Assembly: GCA_010645155.1 (NCBI GenBank)
Contig: CM021316.1
Span: 9,197,174 to 9,261,173, forward strand
Length of the DNA stretch: 64,000 nucleotides
Direction: 5' to 3'
DNA from: Tigriopus japonicus
Lineage: Eukaryota; Arthropoda; Copepoda; Harpacticoida; Harpacticidae
Position 1 is the stretch's first letter; the number at the start of each line of letters is the position of its first letter. Shown piece by piece: positions 31,701 to 41,739 of the stretch. A program made the position numbers and the translations under genes. The notes beneath the pieces were generated by a model. The model ran no database searches and had not been told where the DNA came from. It worked only from the letters and a program-made list of their open reading frames with translations.

Positions 31701-34399
31701 ATCTGCGCCTTCTTATTGAGTCCCTCACCCTGAGGAGGTTTCTTGGTTTCATCCGGATAGACAATCACCTCCTTGTAACGGATGAACAAAATCTCGTCAA
31801 GGTTCAATCCTGTCACATTCGTTACCCCAGGGAAGAAAATGTTGCCATAACCAACCCGTCCAACTGTAAAGTTTTCCACTAGGCATTGACCCTTAGCGTC
31901 CACCATCGTGCCCAACTCAGCCAGTGTTGGCATGGTGTAATAACCTTTTCGGGCCAAGCGAATTCCACAAGGATTGTTTTCACTCTCGTCTTCGGCAGTT
32001 TCCGAGCATTCTGAGCTGTTGTTCTCGTCGTTCTTATCATCGCCAGCTTTGGCCTTGGATTTCTTCGGGTTAAGAACCATGAACGAATCATCAACAACAC
32101 TCACATTAGACATGTTGTTGGAACCGTCTCCTCGTGCTTTCACTTTAGGCAAATTGAGGGACTCTTCAACACTTTGATTGTTTGCTGGACTCACAACCGA
32201 TGTATCATTAATATTGCCTTCTTCTTTTTGATTCTGTTGGCCGGTGGATTGGGGCATGCTACCCGGAGACTTGGCTTTCAAAGACAGTTTCTTCACACTG
32301 GATCGAGGAACGAACATTTCACTACTAGTGTTCACGTCGTCGTCTTCCAAACCATCAAAAATAGCACTGCGATTGGCTAACCCGTTGATGGGCTTAGCTT
32401 TGCCTTTAATATTGCGATGAGGGGACACTTTGTATTGATTGGCGTCCAAGGCTTTTTGCGAAGCGGGATTGATTGGCTTGAGGATCTCTTCTCGCTTGCC
32501 AGAATCTTGCAATAAGTTCTTGAATAAAGGATTGTCTCCATATGGACTGGATGCGAGTTGAATCAATTGTTGCTGAATAGCATTGGCATTTGAAGCGGGG
32601 GCTTGGGCTTGCGTATTACCCATCATACCCCCGAGGTTGGAGGTCCCAAAACTAGGAGCCATTCCTCCACCAAAGGCCGATGGAGCTCCCAATGTGGAAC
32701 CGAACGCACCTCCAGTGGGTGCGCCAAAAGTGGATCCCGTTGAACCAAACAGGCCGCCTGGTTTGTTTTGAGTTGCAGCGCCAAACATTCCTCCACCAGC
32801 CGTATTATTGGTTGCACCAAAGCCTCCACCGAAGGACGTTCCTCCCAAAGGCGCTTGTCCCATGGTTGTACTCCCTCCAAAGGACAGAGTGGCCGGTTTT
32901 TGTTGGCCAAACAAGCCTCCACCGGTTTGTTGCGGTTGTTGAGTGTTGGCTCCAAATCCAAAGGAGGGGGCAGTGTTGCCCGCTGGGGCACCAAAGCCAA
33001 ACGCGGGTTTGGTTTGACCAAAAGCAGATTGGGTGGCCGTATTTGTCCCAAACCCACCTCCAAAAGCGGGAGCCGAGCTCGTGGTCGTGGCACCAAACCC
33101 GCCAAAGCCGGTGGGTTTGTTCTGTTGCCCAAAGAGACCACCGCCCGTGCTGCCTAGGCCTCCTTGTAGAGGAGCGCCAAAACCAGTGTTGGTGGTTCCA
33201 AAAGCCGATTGGGTGGTGGTGCCAAAACCTCCAGTGCTCGATCCAAATAACCCACCCGGTTGGCTGGTGGCCGGTGCGCCTCCCAGACCGAAAGCCGGTT
33301 TCTGTTGCCCAAAAAGCCCACCCGATGTTGAGGTGGTAGCGGCTTGACCAAATCCACCGCCAAAGGCGGGCTGAGAGGTGGGAGCGCCGAACCCAGTTGG
33401 CTTCGCCGCCCCGAACAAGCCCCCCGAAGTGGCACCAAACGTGTTCGTGGCACCAAATCCGGTAGAAGCCGAAGTCGTGGCGCCAAATCCCGTGGTTCCC
33501 CCAAACAAAGGCTTAGCTTGCTGCCCAAACATGGACGAGTTTTGCGTCGAAGCCGGCGTGGAGCCAAAAAATCCTCCGCCGCCAATGCCGGGCTGTGTAT
33601 TGGTAGCGCCAAAGAGACCGCCAGCGGGTTGTCCCATGCCCCCCATTCCCTGAGCTCCCCCGCCTTTCCGGTTGGCCACGTAGTCATCGAAACGTAACTC
33701 TTCGATCGACTTGGCTTCGTATTCTTTCATGCAAGTGATACACTGATGGCGAATATTGATATTGGTCGTCACCCCGGACTTTAACATGGTGTCCGTTCCC
33801 GTAGTGGGGTTGAACTTGATGGTGGTACCATTGGGCATGTTCGTAGCGCCGAATCCGCTCGCCGCGCCAAAAGGTGACGCAGTCGCGCCAAACGTATTGG
33901 TAGGTTGGGTGGTTTGCCCAAACATGCCCGTGCTCGTATTGGGCGCGGCGGTTGAACCAAACAATCCACCCCCGGTATTCGTAGCATTAGGCTGTCCAAA
34001 AGCCGACCCCGCACCGAAACCCGTCGCCGGCTTGTTAAAGGCCGACCCCGCCCCAAAAGACGATCCCCCAAAGCCGGTATTGGTGGCCGTCCCAAAGGCT
34101 GACGTACTATTGGCCGTCGACGAGCCAAAGAGCCCTCCCCCCGCGGGTTGACCCGGGTTGGCGGCAGCGGCTCCAAAAAGACCCCCACCTCCCGGTTGAC
34201 CCCCCGCCACATTAGACGTGCCAAATCCACCCATAGTATTTTGAGCGGGCTGACCAAAGGAGGAGGCTCCGAAGGGCGTGACATTGGGCGCGGCTCCAAA
34301 TGTGTTGGTGGGAGCGGGCGCACCAAAAGGCGTGGATTGTTGAGGCGCCCCAAACGTGTTGGTGGCCGGCGAGGCAAACGCCGATTTCTGCCCGAACAT
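28748..34399 (-). CDS. NUP98: Nuclear pore precursor NUP98-NUP96
   Basis: This is one intronless CDS of 1883 aa from the ATG at 34397-34399 (MFGQKSAFASPATNTFGAP). It encodes the polyprotein that self-cleaves into FG nucleoporin Nup98 and scaffold Nup96. Residues 1 to about 640 are dense FG/GLFG repeats, interrupted near 191-245 by the GLEBS motif that binds RAE1/GLE2 (IKFNPTTGTDTMLKSGV, then HQCITCMKEYEAKS). The autoproteolytic domain includes GYYTMPTLAELGTM and GYGNIFFPGVTNVTGLNLDE. It ends in the cleavage site HF|SRYG near residues 958-963, followed by the acidic DDSDEDE. The remainder is Nup96, with FRVGWFTPSRLTN and helical repeats used in the Y complex. The gene order and cleavage site are those of the metazoan family. 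A longer upstream frame lacks support, since its extra ATG lacks family sequence. The AATAAA lies at 28692. Confidence 0.98.
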   Translation of the reverse strand: MFGQKSAFASPATNTFGAPQQSTPFGAPAPTNTFGAAPNVTPFGASSFGQPAQNTMGGFGTSNVAGGQPGGGGLFGAAAANPGQPAGGGLFGSSTANSTSAFGTATNTGFGGSSFGAGSAFNKPATGFGAGSAFGQPNATNTGGGLFGSTAAPNTSTGMFGQTTQPTNTFGATASPFGAASGFGATNMPNGTTIKFNPTTGTDTMLKSGVTTNINIRHQCITCMKEYEAKSIEELRFDDYVANRKGGGAQGMGGMGQPAGGLFGATNTQPGIGGGGFFGSTPASTQNSSMFGQQAKPLFGGTTGFGATTSASTGFGATNTFGATSGGLFGAAKPTGFGAPTSQPAFGGGFGQAATTSTSGGLFGQQKPAFGLGGAPATSQPGGLFGSSTGGFGTTTQSAFGTTNTGFGAPLQGGLGSTGGGLFGQQNKPTGFGGFGATTTSSAPAFGGGFGTNTATQSAFGQTKPAFGFGAPAGNTAPSFGFGANTQQPQQTGGGLFGQQKPATLSFGGSTTMGQAPLGGTSFGGGFGATNNTAGGGMFGAATQNKPGGLFGSTGSTFGAPTGGAFGSTLGAPSAFGGGMAPSFGTSNLGGMMGNTQAQAPASNANAIQQQLIQLASSPYGDNPLFKNLLQDSGKREEILKPINPASQKALDANQYKVSPHRNIKGKAKPINGLANRSAIFDGLEDDDVNTSSEMFVPRSSVKKLSLKAKSPGSMPQSTGQQNQKEEGNINDTSVVSPANNQSVEESLNLPKVKARGDGSNNMSNVSVVDDSFMVLNPKKSKAKAGDDKNDENNSSECSETAEDESENNPCGIRLARKGYYTMPTLAELGTMVDAKGQCLVENFTVGRVGYGNIFFPGVTNVTGLNLDEILFIRYKEVIVYPDETKKPPQGEGLNKKAQITLDKVWPVDKTSRDNVTSPRKLAEMNYEERLQKACLKLGARFVEYRPETGSWVFKVEHFSRYGLDDSDEDEPSKEPKKIKTGVPVKTILESKNLPAEGGVQTTAAVVHAENTTNAEREGPVMSMSKDSIGRRPREITAKDRSSLSPGHDRSDFETSRAVSPPAEQLARIRASAPKVMMMKAALFDDDEEFMDLSGSKPSKARPVILEARKPVLDKTDSLVEDIAHSLLMGSTSQGGPSPAASLLRSRFLMDPARNESNNSKLLSTTSYMPSKRVPTYTLHSAYDTYVTLPNSGRSDKVKIIIPKHIDQLPSLNQSLLANRWKMFADAGLFMSRSFRVGWFTPSRLTNIGDTPGSGRAHPKTSFAQIGLEHVNTSCFGSVDDVQIQSTEGWLQLNLEVSDLSFEKSGEDFPKFSSKDGVDTLHSHVKEAYDQLSRQKSANEAFGRSMKHFKQIFDLCEVLWGRVTEQQRYEPDSHEITMKRRDGLSKWLHDAVGHLVKRNIERAKAHGDHMDEVLALIEGHEINEACEKAQSQGDHFAALLIATSGGNNSLNGQMVLQQLEKWQEMEGDKHLKANRLRLYSIMAGIPTWAGTDVNVNVCEDLDWKQALAMEFWYLTSPVASIEDALLAYEEAFGGIQDNYSKEPTPEYMKGRFDGRTFDVCYHLLKLYTNRSHPLESILTPATHTSDCLDYRLAWLLAKVLRSVGYNHMSKEKEDELHLSFGSQLEDLGLWHWSIFALLHLADPVHRKQTIIDTITRHVKLANEDSEVRETFLHERLKVPITWIAEAKATKAAFMRNPKDQAYYLIKAKFWAEAHRVIVTQVAPEAIINEDYEYLMLLLSQLCSEDICSSIVDWNVQGKVFYDFISVDSDVKRLINNRDPESLNYEIERLRPIIGSLANRISSLRTETAKERLCRAEIAKRVAHLMRAIFSLDTANKTGGDGSLGPGPSRVLAEHLSQLPLPEDYALQELRTLTRNYMMEIIES

Positions 34400-35943
34400 G
34401 GTCCGCCTCGGGAAGACTAAATTGATCCAGGTGTGAATCAATCACCGACCAAAGGTTGAACGACAATCGGCGATGGGCGGTCTTGAAGAGGAGGAAGGAA
34501 TCCGTCGAATCAATCAAAGGCTCCGGGGATGATGCTTCGCCAGAAGTGAATCAAAATCGTTGGAACTGCTCATCGAGCATGATTGATGGCGTTTTCACAT
34601 TGAGCTAAGCCAAGAATCCGAAAACTTGCACCATGAGATTGGATTTAGATGGTTGGTTTGCTTAGATGAGAGTAAGTAGGTAACGTGCTTTGCTCGGTCC
34701 TGCTGGCTTCAACAACTCAGGCTTGCCGTTGGAGACTGTACAAATAGGGCTAGAAGTCCTTTTATCAAATTAAATTTGATTCTTGAGTGATATCATTTCT
34801 AAAACGAGGAGTAATTCATAGAACAGCGATGGCAACACGTCTAATTTAGTTTGATATTGTGGATTTTAATCGAAGCAAGAGCATGGTTTGGGAATTATTA
34901 AGTGTTTTCGAGCCTTTTTGGCGACACTGACTTGTTGGTGAGAAGTTTGAAGATCCTCGTGCGTGAATGGAGATTGAGCGCCAAGAGCGCCAAGAAATTC
35001 AAGTTTGAAAAGACGTGTGTGAAACCTCGTGAATCAGGATCTTATACTTAGTTGTTCGTTAATTCCTATCATTCAACCCTATATTTCATGGCTTTATTGT
35101 TGGGAATCGGTAAACGAATCAACATTCATTTCTAATGGCCATTGCTTTTCTGCCCATGCAGAGCAAGGTGGCATATTTAACAAAATTAATAAAGATCAAC
35201 TGGCGATTATCGAAATAATTGAGCTCCGAAGTGATTGCATTATTTTCAAATTCATATTTCAACCTAAATTTTTTTGACCCTCTTCTATTAGAACTGTTAA
35301 GCATGGGCTATTTAAAAGAATAGTTAACCTTTTTGCCGCACAGTAGAGTTCGTTCCGTTAGGCGAGACTTTTTCTGAAGTTAAATCTCTTCATTTTCATT
35401 ACCCCTCGAATAATCGAGGTTGCGTTAAGTTTTTGTTACTAAAATCATAGTTTAAGATAGTTGAGATAGTTTAAAGTGCTAAAGGAAAAAAGTTGTTAGG
35501 TTAGCTTAGGTTAAGAGAGATAAAGCTAGCTTTGAAATGTTAAATGTTTTGAATTCTAGTTTAGAATCTAGCAACCTGAAGGAGTTGGGGTTCAGAAAAT
35601 AAGGAGGAATTAATGCTGTTGAAAGTGTTGAATTGGTCCAAGAGATATATTCCATACAACTGGAACACAATTAAAACCTTAAGTTACTTTTGACCTTTTG
35701 AATCCTAGAGGGTCATTTTCTAAAGCTTTGTTTTTCAAGGACAATGAACATCTGTTGATTTCTCTTTCCAATTTGTTTGTCTGTTATTTGTGATTTTGTA
35801 TTTGTTTAACATCCTGTTGTTTGCTTGTTTCATATAGATTTGCACAACCATGAGTTCATCTTATTGCTTTCACATTTCTCATAGGGAAACTAAATTTCAA
35901 GATGAGAAAACCAAAGTAGGTGCTTCCACCTTAATGTTTTTTC

Positions 35944-36075
35944 GGGATAAGTGTTGGTAGTGAGTGTTTTTCAAACTACTTTGCCAATTTTAAATTACTT
36001 TCGCCAATTGTCCTCAATGCAATGGGATAAGCGTTAGTAGCGAGTGTTTTATAAACCACTATGACAGTTTTAAAT
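35944..36075 (+). repeat. Imperfect 80-bp-period tandem duplication
   Basis: GGGATAAGTGTTGGTAGTGA and what follows (35944-35995) recurs at 36024-36075 as GGGATAAGCGTTAGTAGCGA and onward. Both stretches are 52 bp without gaps and end TTTTAAAT. About nine or ten substitutions separate them. The remaining 28 bp of the unit are not conserved. Confidence 0.75.
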
Positions 36076-37149
36076 ATCTCTTCTGACCAACCAAACTTTC
36101 ACTTTGTCAAAGAATCTTTCTCAAGAATCCTTATTATTCTGACAAAATGTCTCGGTGTCGATGTGTTTAAACTTAGTTGCTTTTTACTGTTTTGTGTCTT
36201 TCCATGAACCACTGCACTACAGGACGACTTTCAGAGCAGTGTCCATGACGTCATGAATTCACCTTGGGGCGGATGATCACTGATCTGTCATTAATTCTAG
36301 GTTTAGAGCAGTTCAATATCAAAGTTAGCCAGGGACGCCACTCAATTATGATGTAACAATCTATTCATTCTCTCCTTAAGCAAAGCTCATTGGATTTTTT
36401 TGCGGATTTTTTACTACTGCTACAAGGAATGCAATTCCCTGTATTCCCAGTATTTGCAAGTGGTCTTTAAACTATGCTTGGAGAGAGTTGTTCAATGTTG
36501 AATATAGAAGGTCAATTCAGGTCAAGAACCAACCCTAATCAATTTGATCACCTTAAGAAACATGCGACTATTGTGAATTGAGCTTGAAGGAGAGATCACT
36601 CTAAAAACCTTGTGGATTTACCGATCATTCTGGTCTTCTTGCCATCTACAAGTGTCACATTCTAGTGTTTTAGTGCACAGAGAGATCCAATCGTGCTGAT
36701 TGAAAAAGAAAATTTGGATGGGTTGTGTGTGGCCCTTCACAGAAAAAGAGGGCTTAACTTCATCCTTCTCTCTTTCTTCCAATCAAAGACAGAATCATAT
36801 TCTCCATTGATGAGAACTACTCAAAGTCAATTGTGTCAATGATGTGTTTGTTCAGCATGCTTTTGAGCCTTTCCTCTTACTCTCAGATCATTCAATGGAC
36901 AGATGGATGGACAAGAAATGGATCGTAGGATTTGCTAAAAGGTTCAGGGAATATTGGAATTCTCTTGTCACTACTGCACATATTTGTGTGGTGATTCAAC
37001 ATGAAAAAGAATGAGAAAAAGCAATGGAATCATCACCAGTTAGACAAGAACCAACAAATAGAATTGAAGTGGGAACTGGCAGATAAACAGAGACAGACTA
37101 CTTTTGATGGAAGGCCTACAACTTTGAGAAAGATTAACTATGAGAAGAC

Positions 37150-37510
37150 CAGTCAACACAAGGCATCAATGGCTAACCAACCACAAAAAGCACCTTCATG
37201 GCTAGATTGGACTACATCCACAAAGATGCTGAAATTTGGGGATGACTTGAAGATCATTAGAATTATCCCCCAACCCCAAGACAAGATATGAGTCCAAAAA
37301 GCCTTGAACTTGGCTAAAGAATGGGCCTTGAATAATGGAATGGCCTTCAATGTGGAATGAGGTTTGGAAAAAGGCCAAAAACCACTCCCAAGTATATCCT
37401 GAAAGGCCAGAAACTTGAGACTGTAGACATGGAAACAGACCTTGGTATCAAATTCAATCGTAACATTAAATTCCGGGAACACTGTGCTGATATTGTTTAT
37501 TGTTTATTTA
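37150..37510 (+). mobile_element. Decayed non-LTR reverse-transcriptase 3' fragment
   Basis: The open frame ending at 37291 contains KFGDDLKIIRII, a degenerate form of the RT catalytic FADD box. After a stop it continues ALNLAKEWALNNGMAFN. In a shifted frame it then reads YILKGQKLETVDMETDLGI and KFREHC. This succession (YADDxKI, LxxWAxxxxMxFNxxK, YxLxGxxLxxxxxxxDLGV, LKFxxH) is the normal order in Jockey/CR1-like LINE reverse transcriptases. Stops and at least one frameshift show that it is inactive. Confidence 0.75.
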
Positions 37511-39250
37511 TTTAGGGACTCGTTCGTTTGGGTTAAATGTTAGAAGAAATAAAGTAAAGTAATCTAAGTGTAAAAGAAAAGAAAAGAAAAGAACGAGATC
37601 CCTAGGCCATTCCATAAACCAATTGATATGGAGGCAGGCGAGTAAAATGATGGGGCTCCTGAGATGCGCTTTCACCATGAGGGACATGAAAATTATAACT
37701 AGACTGTACATAGTGTACATTAGACTTATACTCAAGTATAACATGACTTTTTGCTCTCCTTGAAATGTTATAAGATACAACCATTCACTTGAACATACGC
37801 CATTTCTCTTGTTATTTGCTATTATTAAAATGTGATGTTCCACCATCCACTCAAAAACGAATGTTATTGGTAAAAATAATCAAAATTCATTGAATCGAAG
37901 GCAGTCATGGTATGTCCTAAATTGCTGGTGTCAGCCCCAAGCTGTAAGTCCTTTGACCTTGAAATGAATCCTTCGTAGAGCCATCCTTGGTCTTTCTTTG
38001 TTAAGGCCACAGTCGGACTTGCTTTCTTATCTGCTTGGCAAAGGTCAATATATTTTCTCTCTGGCGGATTTTTGCCAGGCAATGAAGCTTATCCATGCTT
38101 CTCTAACATGTTCATTTCTTTTGATTAATTTTCAAGCACAGGTCGGGAAGTTTTGTGAAATCTTAATGACAAGTTGAGGGGCAAAAATCGCCTTTTTTAG
38201 ATACCCTTCACCAAATAACTGCTATTTTTTGTTGGAAAATATCGGCCAAGAATCTTTTTTCCAATAAAAATCATTCTTGTTGCAATAAGGGTCATTACCG
38301 GAGCCCTCCGATCAGTTTTGCCATCAAGGCCAAATTAGCTTTAATCAAAATTTGGTCAAAGTTCGGTTTCTTACTTTCACTAAAGCCTAACGATTCCAGT
38401 TTCTATCAAATATTATGCTTGATATTTCGTCTTGCTGATACATCTAGAAAGCCTGCTGAATTTTCTAACTTCATGACTATACTTCAAAAAAAATTAAGTT
38501 TGATGTGGTCGAGTGAGAAACACTTCATCAGTCCTGAGTCAAGACTCGACGTATCAGGTATGCTGTGGAAGAATTGAAGAAAAGGTCAACAGATACACTT
38601 GGTGCATTCATGAGTATGCTTTGTTCATAATTCTATTTCATGTTGCAAAATGACATGTTTTTAAGTCGCCAAGTCATTGTGTAACCAGATTGCCCCATAA
38701 AATATTCATGGAAATAGACCGACAAAAAACTATGTTTTCCTTTAAATAGACCGTCTTGTCGCTGTTGGCAGCGTTCCTGATTTTACTGATCAAGGAGAAC
38801 GACCGTCCGACCGTCTTCCTCTCCTCGTGCTGAGAGAAGGCATAAAATTCAGGGCAGCAGAAATGAAAATGTTCAGGGCGGCAAACATAAAAATAGGGAT
38901 TCAATGCTTAAATAACATTGATAATAGTGTGCAACACACGTGGATCATATTTTCTTTGATACAAATAACAATACGATTGAAAGAATATCATGTAACTTAA
39001 TACTTCCAACGCAATAAGAAATTCTGATCCTGAATGCTCTGAAGTGACGTCACGGGTAATGTTCGTCATAGCAGCCATTCATGCATTCGTCACCCTGACC
39101 CTGTTCACTGTCAATCAAAACAAATCAAGCCTTTCATTCGCTCATGCGGACTTCGGGAACAGAGTTAAATAGTCTTTAAGTAGGCGAAGTTTGTTTCGCC
39201 CCTCAATCTTGGACCTAGTGTCTTCTCTCTCCTCTTGGGATTGATCCACC

Positions 39251-39814
39251 ATGCAAAACCTCACCTCGACCTTGGCCAAACTGGCGCTTCGAGGAAGTGG
39301 CATCAGCGCCAAACCCATCGCTTCCGTTCCCTTTGTCTCACATGGTGTGAAAACTCTTTCCGATTACATTCGACAGGCTCCTAGGTGTTACTGTTGCTTC
39401 GTTCTAGGTCGCAACCTTCTTCTCGGGCAATGTCGTCCAATGTCCTCTTCCGAGATCAATTATGAAGATATTCGAGCCGACAAGAAGATGTACAATCACC
39501 ACTTCCATCCGGAACGTGTCAAGAGACGCTTGCCCAAACGCAATCCTTTGGGTGAAAACACGCCTTTTGCCAAAGGTGTCATACTCCGAACACTCGTCAA
39601 GAAACCCAAGAAACCCAATTCCGCCAATCGGAAGTGCGTACTAGTTCGGCTTTCCAATGGCAAAGAAATGACCGCTTATGTTCCGGGTGAAGGCCACAAC
39701 CTCCAAGAGCATAACGTGGTCTTGGTTAAAGTCGCCAATCTGCGAGATGTGCCCGGAGTCAAGCTCAAATGCGTCCGTGGGGCCTACGATCTCGGACATC
39801 CGGTCAAGAAATAG
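39251..39814 (+). CDS. MRPS12: Mitochondrial ribosomal protein uS12m
   Basis: This is a single-exon CDS of 187 aa from an ATG in strong context (CCACCATGC). uS12m lies at the decoding centre of the mitochondrial small ribosomal subunit. A long N-terminal extension of about 85 residues, poor in acidic residues, should act as the mitochondrial targeting sequence. The conserved S12 core follows, with [40 protein letters not shown] and [12 protein letters not shown]. It closes with [20 protein letters not shown] near the C-terminus. The PNSANRK and [10 protein letters not shown] loops are diagnostic. The N-terminus is longer than in human MRPS12. The gene is convergent with POLR3C, with 98 bp between the two stops. 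Confidence 0.97.
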   Translation: MQNLTSTLAKLALRGSGISAKPIASVPFVSHGVKTLSDYIRQAPRCYCCFVLGRNLLLGQCRPMSSSEINYEDIRADKKMYNHHFHPERVKRRLPKRNPLGENTPFAKGVILRTLVKKPKKPNSANRKCVLVRLSNGKEMTAYVPGEGHNLQEHNVVLVKVANLRDVPGVKLKCVRGAYDLGHPVKK

Positions 39815-39912
39815 CACTCTGGGTCAATGATACACGGGGAACATAAATAGAAGTAGTAAAAATAATTTTATCCATAAACTGGCACAACTTGAATTCGGAG
39901 AGAACTTTTCTG

Positions 39913-41668
39913 TCAGAGTTTGAGAAAGAGCTCCAAGACCAAGAGAGTTTCGTCCACTTGGGCTAGACTGGAATGAAGTTTGTCGCCACAACGACGAATT
40001 TGCTTGACCAAATCGTGCTCGGCCGGAGATAACTGGAATTGAATACGAAGAAGCAGAAGCAGGTTAGGACAAGCAAGGCTAGACTTCCTAGATTTCACAT
40101 ACCATTTCTTGGACTTCTTCAATTTGCTGATTCCGCTCTTCTTCATTGGCGAATTCTTCCGATGCTTTAATGTTACTCGTGATTGAATCGATGCGGTCCT
40201 GCAGGGCAAGGGTAGGATTATTAAACCACTTCAAGGCGATTCTTATGACTGACCTGTTTTTCCAATAACCGGGCGTTGATTTGGAGCTCGTGGTTCTTTC
40301 GGATAATCGCATTAGAGAGCGCTTGATAACACATTTCCTGGACCATTCGAGCGACCTGACGATGAATCAACACCAAATTAATAAGATCACCGTGTATTGG
40401 TGTTCAGGTTTTCAAAATATGCCATACTTGATTCAAGTTCACGTGGAATAAATAGAAAGACTTGGCGACCACATTGGCTGAAAGCGATTTCCGAAGCTCT
40501 TGTACTTGAATGAAGTTGTTCTCGAGGAGTTGATAGGTCATTAATTTAGTCTCTCGAGCGGGGATCATGACCAATTTTTGAATTTGCGATTCTTCCACGT
40601 AGAGCTTATCTCTTACAACCCTAGTTAGGAGTATCAAGCAAGAAAAAAAGCATGTTACGTGATGGGTCCAAAAAATCCATCATCCGTCTGCTCATCTTAC
40701 CTGAAAATTCGCAATGCCTTGGAATTGAATTTCTCTTGCACCACATTTTCGACGACGGCTGAGCCAAGCACAGTAAAGATGTGCTTGAAGTTGACCGCAA
40801 ACGTGCCTCCACCTTCGTCGCCCACACGATCAATGAACCGCGTGCGATCCTCCTCCAAAACTTTTAGATAATGGTCTTTGTATTGCCGTAGTTTGAGATC
40901 AATACATTTGTTGATATGGGCGTAGATCTCGGTGAGGGAAATATGTCTCGAGAATGGTTCCAATTGCTTTCCACACAAGGACAGGATGAACTCCATAAGT
41001 TTTCCCGCCGTTTCGTCGATCCGTCTCGTGACCGTACTGACAAGGATTTTATTTCGAAATTCCACTTGAAACCGATTGGGATTAAGGCTCCAATAGATGG
41101 ACGAACAATCCGCCATGGATTCGGGCACTGAGAAACGAGTAGTCTCGTCTAAAATTGGCACCGTTGACCCAGGGATCTCGGGATTCGTGCCCACATGCGG
41201 AGCTCTTTGGATGAAGTGGTGATTGACCAACGTTTGAAACATCTTTTGAAGATCATGCTTTTGAGTCTTGGCTTGAGTTTCATCCACGTCCATGCGGTTG
41301 AGGGCCTTTTCCACAATATTGGGCATGGTTTCTTGTCCTCGTCGCAAGACTTCTTCCAAAATCAGCTCAGCATTATCACCATGAAGGGCTTTGATCAGAT
41401 ACAAATACCGTGGAAAGCGAATCGTTTGAATCACCCCATCCAAATTGATTTCATATTGAATTCCGAGCATTGGTCGAGCCTCACGCCCATAAGTTACAAG
41501 CCCGTGGTTGAGAAGAACCCCTAAGCAGTCGTGAGGTTGGTCCAGTTGATAGAGATCGGCCAAGAAGCATTTCTCCCATTTGGCCAAATGACGACCTACA
41601 TTAGCCACTCGAGCGCCAAAGACTTCCTCCAAGAGCAAATGGCAAAGTTTCTGCTTGGCGGCAGACAT
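39913..41668 (-). CDS. POLR3C: RNA polymerase III subunit RPC3 (POLR3C, RPC62)
   Basis: Exons on the minus strand are 41668-40701, 40620-40428, 40355-40254, 40198-40103 and 40032-39913, giving 492 aa. RPC3 forms the RPC3/6/7 heterotrimer needed for Pol III initiation and contains tandem winged-helix domains. The N-terminal SAAKQKLCHLLLEEVFGARV, GLVTYGREARPMLGIQYEIN and FPRYLYLIKALHGDNAELIL match the family. So do YWSLNPNRFQVEFRNKILVS and the later VVRDKLYVEESQIQKLVMIP. The last exons give a coiled-coil-like C-terminus. All junctions are GT-AG, with introns of 80, 72, 55 and 70 bp and frames restored (phases 2, 0, 0, 0). Its ATG lies 71 bp below the RPAP1 stop on the same strand. TTATTTTTATAG ends 3 bp before the ATG. 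Confidence 0.95.
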
Positions 41669-41671
41669 AGT

Positions 41672-41685
41672 CTATAAAAATAAGG
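41672..41685 (-). promoter_or_regulatory. Splice-acceptor-like site 3 bp upstream of the POLR3C ATG
   Basis: On the minus strand the spacer ends CCTTATTTTTATAG|ACT then ATG. A T-rich tract ending in AG immediately before a start codon, in a 71-bp spacer behind RPAP1, fits a spliced-leader acceptor. A cis acceptor fed from a distant 5' exon is the alternative. Confidence 0.45.
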
Positions 41686-41739
41686 AACATAATTTGTGGC
41701 ATAGAACGACTCACATTCATAGAAAGATACAAATTGTTA

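Larger units (their letters stand above)
34400..39250. other. Gene-poor divergent spacer between NUP98 and MRPS12
   Basis: About 4.85 kb separates the two outward-pointing starts. Supported contents are a partial 80-bp tandem duplication at 35944-36075 and a LINE RT relic at about 37150-37510. A short AAAAG microsatellite lies near 37572-37592. I see no further gene. The promoters of NUP98-96 and MRPS12 must lie at its two ends. Confidence 0.5.

Noticed and set aside
32623..34377. Several long frames on both strands inside NUP98
   Set aside because: The FG-repeat coding sequence leaves other frames open. All are shadows of the repeat region.
34400..34441. N-terminal extension of NUP98 by 14 residues
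   Set aside because: The 42 extra bases do contain an ATG, but the conserved Nup98 start begins MFGQ at 34399 and the extra residues lack family character.
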